DNA from: Candidatus Sabulitectum sp.
GTDB lineage: Bacteria; Fermentibacterota; Fermentibacteria; Fermentibacterales; JCC-6
Reading direction: 5' to 3'
DNA length: 11,961 nucleotides
Assembly (NCBI GenBank): GCA_029940175.1
Contig: JAOZRM010000089.1
Coordinates: 1 to 11,961, forward strand
Part shown: in pieces, positions 7,568 to 11,961 of the stretch
Layout: the number at the start of each line of letters is the position of its first letter
Position numbering within the stretch: position 1 is the stretch's first letter
The notes under the pieces: model-generated
Database searches by the model: none
The model's input: the letters and a program-made list of their open reading frames with translations, nothing else
What the model was told of the DNA's origin: nothing
Translations under genes and position numbers: made by a program

Positions 7568-7994
7568 TAACAGTACCGGTGAACTGATCGGAATGGAGAC
7601 GCTTGAATGGGTTTCTTTTCCCATGAAAGAGCGTCCGAAGGCAACAGTTGCACTGATCCTGATTATGCTTGTTTCATCTTTTGCGGCTTCAGCCATGATG
7701 GGCAACGTGTGGTGGGGAATAATTGGGCTTGCTCTTCTATTCCTCTCAATGTGGAGTTACTTTCTACCGGTGAATTTCATTATGGATTCCGAAGGTGTGA
7801 GGAAGAAATCTCCCTTTGGAACAGAAGTAAGAAAATGGCGAGAGGTTAGAAGTATAGTTCCGGACGCAAATGGAGTTTTGTTGAGCCCCTTCAAGGAGCC
7901 AACCAGACTTGCTAAATTCAGAGGGCTGGGTGTTCAGTTCTCTGGCAACAGGGAGGAAGTGCTTGAGTTTATTCGGGCCAGGATTGGATCCTGA
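7557..7994 (+). CDS. Small membrane protein, two TM helices plus PH-like domain
   Basis: The function is not recognised. The protein has two adjacent hydrophobic helices at about residues 30-48 (ATVALILIMLVSSFAAS) and 51-71 (VWWGIIGLALLFLSMWSY). A cytoplasmic region of about 70 residues follows, with the pattern FIMDSEGVRKKSPFG, then RKWREVRSIVPDANGVLLSPF and a final helix EEVLEFIRARI. The helical hairpin followed by a strand with 'D-x-E-G-V', a W-x-E-V turn and a C-terminal helix resembles bacterial PH-like membrane proteins, which is a fold guess only. With TTG at 7557 the gene overlaps gcvPB by 11 bases and has GGAG five bases upstream. ATG at 7593 (METLEWVSF) is the alternative and would leave a 25-base gap. 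Either way it lies inside the operon. Confidence 0.75.
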   Translation: MDSSNSTGELIGMETLEWVSFPMKERPKATVALILIMLVSSFAASAMMGNVWWGIIGLALLFLSMWSYFLPVNFIMDSEGVRKKSPFGTEVRKWREVRSIVPDANGVLLSPFKEPTRLAKFRGLGVQFSGNREEVLEFIRARIGS

Positions 7995-8355
7995 GGATTT
8001 CAATTCAGATACCCCTGAAGACTATGACGACCTGGCCAGGCGAATAGCCCGTAAGATTGTCGAAAGGGATCTGACCGTACCTGCAGTTATTTTTCTGGAG
8101 TCCATTAAGCCGGTTTCGTTTCTGGGCAGCCAGATGCTTGTGTTTGCAAATCCGATAATTTCCCTTCTGGTTCAGTCAGGAGATTACTACAGATTTGTTC
8201 GCATGATAGAGGATCGTGAAAACGTAGAGAAACTTACAGTAGCAATAGAGGAAGAAAATGCACTGGTTACCAAGCAGAGACGGAAGGAAAAGCAGGAGAG
8301 GCGAAAGAATCGCAAGAGCTTTTTCAAGAACCTGTTCCGCCGAAGCAAGGATTAA
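7984..8355 (+). CDS. Conserved 123-residue protein preceding MutL-type ATPase
   Basis: No experimentally defined function is known to me. The globular part (about 13-90) begins with an acidic turn and a helix YDDLARRIARKIVERDLT. A hydrophobic stretch VPAVIFLESIKPVSFLGSQMLVFANPIISLLV (about 32-63) follows, which could be amphipathic or membrane-associating, then a helix SGDYYRFVRMIEDRENVEKL. The last 25 residues are extremely basic (KQRRKEKQERRKNRKSFFK), suggesting binding to RNA, acidic lipid or a negatively charged partner. From memory, a short protein of this pattern recurs beside MutL/GlmL-like genes in diverse bacteria; a database search would settle this. The start is doubtful. TTG at 7984 overlaps the previous gene by 11 bases; an earlier TTG at 7909 would overlap by 86 bases. 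No ATG precedes the conserved core. Confidence 0.7.
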   Translation: MDPEDFNSDTPEDYDDLARRIARKIVERDLTVPAVIFLESIKPVSFLGSQMLVFANPIISLLVQSGDYYRFVRMIEDRENVEKLTVAIEEENALVTKQRRKEKQERRKNRKSFFKNLFRRSKD

Positions 8356-8384
8356 CCGGATACAAACAAGTGAAGGGAGAAGCA

Positions 8385-10262
8385 GTGGCCGCTGACAAAA
8401 TACAGACTATTTTAGCCACCGACTGCGGTAGTACTACCACTAAATCAATACTCATTGAGTACAGTGAAGAGGCTGGTCGGTATCGTCTTGCCCGTCGAGG
8501 GGAAGCTCCAACAACGGTTGAAGCACCAGCGGAGGATGTAACCAAGGGCGTTCTTAACGCAGTTGGTGAGATAGAGGATCTTGAGAGCCGCAGATTTCTC
8601 AAACCGGATGAGAGTGGTGTTCATGTAAGAGAAGGCTCCGGTGACGGAGTTGATCTGTACGTATCTACCTCATCTGCAGGTGGCGGTCTTCAGATGACTG
8701 TTGCCGGTGTAGTGAAGTCTATGACCGGTGAAAGTGCCCAGAGAGCAGCTCTAGGTGCAGGAGCCATTGTTATGGATATTGTAGCCTCAAATGACAGAAG
8801 ACTTCCACACGAGAAAGTTGAGGATATCAGAAGGCTCAGGCCGGATATGATCCTTCTTTCCGGTGGTATCGATGGTGGAACCATCGACCATGTTGTTGAG
8901 CTTGCTGAAATCATCAGGGCTGCTGATCCCAAGCCCAGGTTCGGTGTCGGGTTCAAACTTCCTGTAATTTATGCTGGAAACAAGGATGCAGCAGGAGCTG
9001 TGAAGAAAGAACTTGGAACTATCGTTGAATTGAAGATTGTAGACAATCTTCGTCCGGTACTTGAGAGAGAAAACCTTGGACCTGCCAGAGATCTTATCCA
9101 TGAACTTTTCATGGAGCATGTGATGGCTCAGGCCCCAGGTTATGCGCACCTCATGGAGTGGACAGGGCGTTTTGAGGATGGTAAGTGGAAAAATGTTCCC
9201 ATCATGCCCACCCCCGGAGCCGTTGGCAAGCTCATTGAGAGAGTTGCCAAGATGGAAGATATTCACGTTATGGGTGTGGATATAGGTGGAGCTACCACAG
9301 ATGTATTCAGTGTGTTTGACAGTAGCGGAGAACCGGTTTTCAATCGAACAGTAAGTGCGAATCTCGGAATGAGCTATTCCATCAGCAACGTGCTTGCCAG
9401 TGCCGGTATGGATAATGTAATGCGCTGGGTTCCATTCCATGTTGATGAGGCAGATCTCAGAAACAGGATCAGGAACAAGATGATCCGCCCTACTACAATT
9501 CCTCAGGAGCTTGAGGAGCTGATCATAGAGCAGGCAATTGCTCGAGAAGCCCTTCGTCTTGCGCTGGTTCAGCACAAGGATCTTGCAACCGGGCTTAAAG
9601 GTGTTGCCCAGGAGAGAACCATTGGTGACGCATTTGAGCAGACCCAGACCGGTGCCACTCTCGTTAATATGATGGACCTGAACCTTCTTATTGGTTCCGG
9701 AGGCGTACTAAGCCATGCCCCCAGAAGAAGCCAGACTGCCCTTATGCTTATAGACAGTTTCCTTCCCGAGGGTGTTACCATGCTGGCAGTGGATTCCATC
9801 TTCATGATGCCTCACCTTGGAGTACTTAGTGAAGTGCATCCGCAGGCTGCAGTTGATGTGTTCAACAATGACTGTCTTATCAAGCTCGGGCACTGTGTAG
9901 CGCCTTCCGGTTCTTTCAAAAAGGCAGCACATCTTGCAACTGTTTCCATGGTTATGCCAGACGGAAAAACTGTTGAAGAGAAAATCATTCCAGGTGAGAT
10001 GAAGCACATAGTTCTTGGTGCTGGAGAGAAAGCAAAAGCTGTTATCACTCCAATCAAGGGCATCGATATCGGTAATGGCCCGGGCGAAGTCTGGGAAGGT
10101 GAACTTGAAGGTGGCGTGGTTGGTCTTGTTCTTGACGGACGAGGAAGACACCCCTTTAATCTTCCGGAAGGTGATGCTGAACGGGTAAAAATGCTCCAGA
10201 CCTGGTCACAGGTGCTGGACACTTATCCAGAGCGCTTCCTTACCATGGGAGGTGGTAAATAA
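8385..10262 (+). CDS. MutL/GlmL-family ASKHA ATPase (glutamate mutase-associated type)
   Basis: This protein belongs to the family named for the MutL/GlmL protein encoded between the glutamate mutase subunit genes glmS and glmE of Clostridium; it is unrelated to DNA mismatch-repair MutL. The actin/Hsp70-like ATP-binding fold is shown by phosphate loop 1, TDCGSTTTKSILIEY (12-26), phosphate loop 2, VDIGGATTDVFSVF (298-311), and a glycine-rich MILLSGGIDGGTIDHV between them. Others include YVSTSSAGGGLQM and NLLIGSGGVLSHAP. By analogy with diol dehydratase and other cobalamin or radical enzyme reactivators it may act as an ATP-driven chaperone, which is inference. GTG at 8385 (625 residues) is chosen because AAGGGAG lies five bases before it; GTG at 8370 would add five residues. 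No mutase subunit gene is present in the window. The stop overlaps the next ATG by one base. Confidence 0.88.
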   Translation: MAADKIQTILATDCGSTTTKSILIEYSEEAGRYRLARRGEAPTTVEAPAEDVTKGVLNAVGEIEDLESRRFLKPDESGVHVREGSGDGVDLYVSTSSAGGGLQMTVAGVVKSMTGESAQRAALGAGAIVMDIVASNDRRLPHEKVEDIRRLRPDMILLSGGIDGGTIDHVVELAEIIRAADPKPRFGVGFKLPVIYAGNKDAAGAVKKELGTIVELKIVDNLRPVLERENLGPARDLIHELFMEHVMAQAPGYAHLMEWTGRFEDGKWKNVPIMPTPGAVGKLIERVAKMEDIHVMGVDIGGATTDVFSVFDSSGEPVFNRTVSANLGMSYSISNVLASAGMDNVMRWVPFHVDEADLRNRIRNKMIRPTTIPQELEELIIEQAIAREALRLALVQHKDLATGLKGVAQERTIGDAFEQTQTGATLVNMMDLNLLIGSGGVLSHAPRRSQTALMLIDSFLPEGVTMLAVDSIFMMPHLGVLSEVHPQAAVDVFNNDCLIKLGHCVAPSGSFKKAAHLATVSMVMPDGKTVEEKIIPGEMKHIVLGAGEKAKAVITPIKGIDIGNGPGEVWEGELEGGVVGLVLDGRGRHPFNLPEGDAERVKMLQTWSQVLDTYPERFLTMGGGK

Positions 10263-11389
10263 TGGCATTCGCATACACACCAGGCTTAAGAGTAGCCGAC
10301 GTTGCAGATGTAGCAAAGACTCGCAGACTTCCCCTGAAGGGTGAGGTTCTTGTAAATACCGGAGATGTTGTCAAGGCGGAAACTATTGTTGCCCGTACTG
10401 AACTTCCGGGAAATGTAAAAATGTTTAACATCGCCAATATGCTTGGCGTACCTCCTTCTGATATTCCTGAACTTCTGCTTAAGAAAGAAGGAGAACCCAT
10501 TGACGCCCAGGAGCCTCTGGCTCAAAGCAAGGGTCTTTTCGGCAAGTACTTCAAGAGTACTGTAAAAAGTCCTATCGCAGGAGTATTTGAGAGTTTCAAC
10601 GAGATCACCGGCCAGGCGGTCCTTCGCGAGCCTCCGATTCCAGTTGAAATAGACGGATACGTTAATGGAAAAGTGATTGAAGTTCTTCCCGGTGAAGGTG
10701 TTGTTGTTGAGACACACTGCACTTTTGTTCAGGGTATTTTCGGAATAGGCGGTGAGGTTCGCGGTGAGCTGAAGAGGGTTTGTTCAAAACCTGATGAAGA
10801 GATCACTGCAGACAAGATCACACCGGACTGCAAAGGTAAGATCCTCATTGGAGGAAACTACATCAGTCATGCTGTTCTTAAGAAAGCCATAGCCACAGGA
10901 GTTCATGCTGTTGTCGTTGGTGGTTTTGATGACCAGGATCTTAAGAATCTTCTTGGATTCGACCTTGGCGTGGCCATAACAGGTCATGAGAAGCTTGGTA
11001 TTACTCTGATCCTCACCGAGGGATTCGGTAAAATGACAATGGCAGAGGGCACCTTTGACCTTCTAAGCAAGCGTGAAGGTATGACTGCCAGCGTAAACGG
11101 GGCAACTCAGATCCGTGCCGGTGTTATGCGCCCGGAGATTGTTGTTCCCCTTACTGAAGAAGCCATGAGCGACCAGACCAGCACAAGGCAGGCAGGCGCC
11201 ATGGACATTGGAAGCTCCATCCGCTGTATCCGCTCTCCATTCTTTGGAATGATAGGAACAGTGGCTGCCCTTCCTCCAGAGCTTCAAGTTGTGGATTCCG
11301 AAGCAAAAGTAAGGGTTCTCCAGGTCGAATTCGATAATGGCAAGAAGTACACTGTACCGAGAGCCAATGTGGAGTTGATCGAGGGATAA
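10262..11389 (+). CDS. Uncharacterised 375-residue protein with barrel-sandwich-like motifs, MutL partner
   Basis: The function is unknown. Residues about 25-47 (LKGEVLVNTGDVVKAETIVART) and 101-150 (VKSPIAGVFESFNEITG, then DGYVNGKVIEVLPGEGVVVE) have the 'G-x-V-x-x-G-D-x-V' and 'P-x-x-G-x-V' spacing of biotinyl/lipoyl-like barrel-sandwich domains, but no M-K-M or lipoyl-lysine motif is present. A conserved-looking FVQGIFGIGGEVRGEL follows. Residues 193-260 alternate strands and helices (KILIGGNYISHAVLKKAI, HAVVVGGFDDQDL) like a small Rossmann-type domain. The last 50 residues (IRSPFFGMIGTVAALP through VPRANVELI) resemble a KOW/SH3-like barrel. The ATG at 10262 overlaps the MutL-type stop (TAATG) and has GGGAGGTGG upstream, so the two are translationally coupled and probably act together. 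It is the last gene of the operon. Confidence 0.85.
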   Translation: MAFAYTPGLRVADVADVAKTRRLPLKGEVLVNTGDVVKAETIVARTELPGNVKMFNIANMLGVPPSDIPELLLKKEGEPIDAQEPLAQSKGLFGKYFKSTVKSPIAGVFESFNEITGQAVLREPPIPVEIDGYVNGKVIEVLPGEGVVVETHCTFVQGIFGIGGEVRGELKRVCSKPDEEITADKITPDCKGKILIGGNYISHAVLKKAIATGVHAVVVGGFDDQDLKNLLGFDLGVAITGHEKLGITLILTEGFGKMTMAEGTFDLLSKREGMTASVNGATQIRAGVMRPEIVVPLTEEAMSDQTSTRQAGAMDIGSSIRCIRSPFFGMIGTVAALPPELQVVDSEAKVRVLQVEFDNGKKYTVPRANVELIEG

Positions 11390-11420
11390 CTTCAGATTAA
11401 GAATTAGATAAAGGGTAACG

Positions 11421-11445
11421 AAAGGGGGCGCAGCGCGCCCCCTTT
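11421..11445. terminator. GC-rich hairpin terminator between convergent genes
   Basis: AAAGGGGGCGC (11421-11431) and GCGCCCCCTTT (11435-11445) form a perfect 11-bp stem with the three-base loop AGC. It lies 31 bases after the operon's last stop and 3 bases beyond the stop of the opposing gene. On the plus strand the stem ends in TTT followed by CATCT; on the minus strand it ends in TTT followed by CGTTACC. The U-tracts come mainly from the stem itself and are short. It probably acts in both directions. Confidence 0.85.
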
Positions 11446-11448
11446 CAT

Positions 11449-11961
11449 CTACTCCGGGTTTCCCAGAATAATTTTTATTGCGCCAAAAGTAGCCTGATCC
11501 AGATTCAATGCATTTCCGGTGAGGAGCAGATGGATCATATTGTTTTGATGTGCCCCTGATGTACCTGTAGGAGAATAACCCATCACAGCGCGATTGGTTG
11601 CTGTGCTCCAAACGTAGTTGTGCATACCGCTTGAGCCGCCGGTAAAAAGAAATTCCAGCAGCAGGTGGTGGTCAGCTTCATAAAGGAACGGCGTATCCAG
11701 CTGAATAATGCACCATTCCTCAGGTTCAGCCGTGTACAAAATACTGTCTTCCTGAAGAACCAGTGTTCTGGTTCCTGGAAGATAATTGTCTTCATAAACA
11801 GTACTCAGGTTCACGTTGTCTGTGAGCCCCATGTAAACTTCAAAACCAGTCAGGGTGAGATTGTTATCAAAGCCGTAGTTTTTGAAAGCGAAGGCATTGA
11901 TGTTCATCCCGGTATTGATCTCTTCAGAATACGCTACAACCATGTAACGCAAAGGGCAGAG
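11449..11961 (-). CDS. Beta-rich, probably secreted protein, C-terminal part (start beyond window)
   Basis: The frame is open to the right edge and its stop is at 11449-11451, so at least 170 C-terminal residues are present and the start is missing. TTG at 11950-11952 or ATG at 11941-11943 could be read as starts, but the frame continues through them and no ribosome binding site is visible. The sequence is almost all beta-strand-like, rich in Asn, Thr, Tyr and Leu and poor in Lys. Motifs include TLTGFEVYMGLTDN, LPGTRTLVLQ, EEWCIIQLDTPFLYEADHHL and LLLEFLFTGGSSG. This looks like a jelly-roll or carbohydrate-binding-like extracellular domain, where a W-x-x-I-x-L-D-x-P-F strand precedes a 'Y-x-x-x-x-x-L-L-L-E' strand. 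From memory, such modules occur in large secreted proteins of several candidate bacterial phyla. The ligand is unknown. Confidence 0.75.
   Translation of the reverse strand, partial: LCPLRYMVVAYSEEINTGMNINAFAFKNYGFDNNLTLTGFEVYMGLTDNVNLSTVYEDNYLPGTRTLVLQEDSILYTAEPEEWCIIQLDTPFLYEADHHLLLEFLFTGGSSGMHNYVWSTATNRAVMGYSPTGTSGAHQNNMIHLLLTGNALNLDQATFGAIKIILGNPE

Noticed and set aside
8787..9575. Open frame of 262 codons on the minus strand inside the MutL-type gene.
   Set aside because: It lies wholly opposite a gene with clear family motifs and its translation shows no recognisable motif; it is a shadow frame.
8385..10262. DNA mismatch repair MutL because of the shared name.
   Set aside because: The protein has ASKHA phosphate loops (DCGSTTTK and DIGGATTD) and none of the GHKL ATPase motifs of mismatch-repair MutL.
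10262..11389. Biotin or lipoyl carrier protein based on barrel-sandwich-like spacing.
   Set aside because: No M-K-M or E-x-V-K-A type modification lysine is present at the expected hairpin, so only a fold resemblance can be claimed.
11063..11611. Open frame of 182 codons on the minus strand across the operon end and terminator.
   Set aside because: It runs through the hairpin terminator and overlaps two better-supported frames, with a composition that does not look like a protein family.

Overview
This is a bacterial chromosomal segment of moderate GC content. Genes are tightly packed, several probably start with GTG or TTG, and an eight-gene run is transcribed in one direction. The organism cannot be named from the sequence. 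The split P-protein glycine cleavage system, the MutL/GlmL-type module without a mutase, and a beta-rich, probably secreted protein of a kind I associate with candidate phyla would fit an uncultured anaerobe, perhaps of the FCB group. That placement is a guess.

Left edge (1-340): the last 34 codons of a PIN-domain (VapC-like) toxin, then the remnant of an IS110-family element. The remnant keeps the upstream non-coding DNA, with a strong nested inverted repeat, and only the first 40 codons of the DEDD transposase.

Minus-strand block (386-3126): an unrecognised 194-residue protein is followed 14 bases later by a 713-residue diguanylate cyclase. The cyclase has three PAS-like regions, a GAF-like region and an intact GGDEF domain with an inhibitory RxxD site. 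The two are very probably co-transcribed and form a sensory c-di-GMP unit.

Plus-strand operon (3264-11389): gcvT, gcvH, gcvPA and gcvPB encode the glycine cleavage T, H and split P proteins. They are followed, with overlaps or short gaps, by a small two-helix membrane protein, a 123-residue uncharacterised protein, a MutL/GlmL-type ASKHA ATPase, and a 375-residue protein with barrel-sandwich-like motifs. The L protein (lipoamide dehydrogenase), lipoylation enzymes and glutamate mutase subunits are not in the window. An 11-bp perfect GC-rich hairpin at 11421-11445 closes the operon.

Right edge (11449-11961): on the minus strand, the C-terminal part of a beta-rich, probably secreted protein whose start lies beyond the window. 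It converges on the same hairpin terminator.

The most interesting parts are the mutase-less MutL module fused transcriptionally to the glycine cleavage operon, and the IS110 remnant whose structured 5' non-coding region is a candidate bridge-RNA locus.
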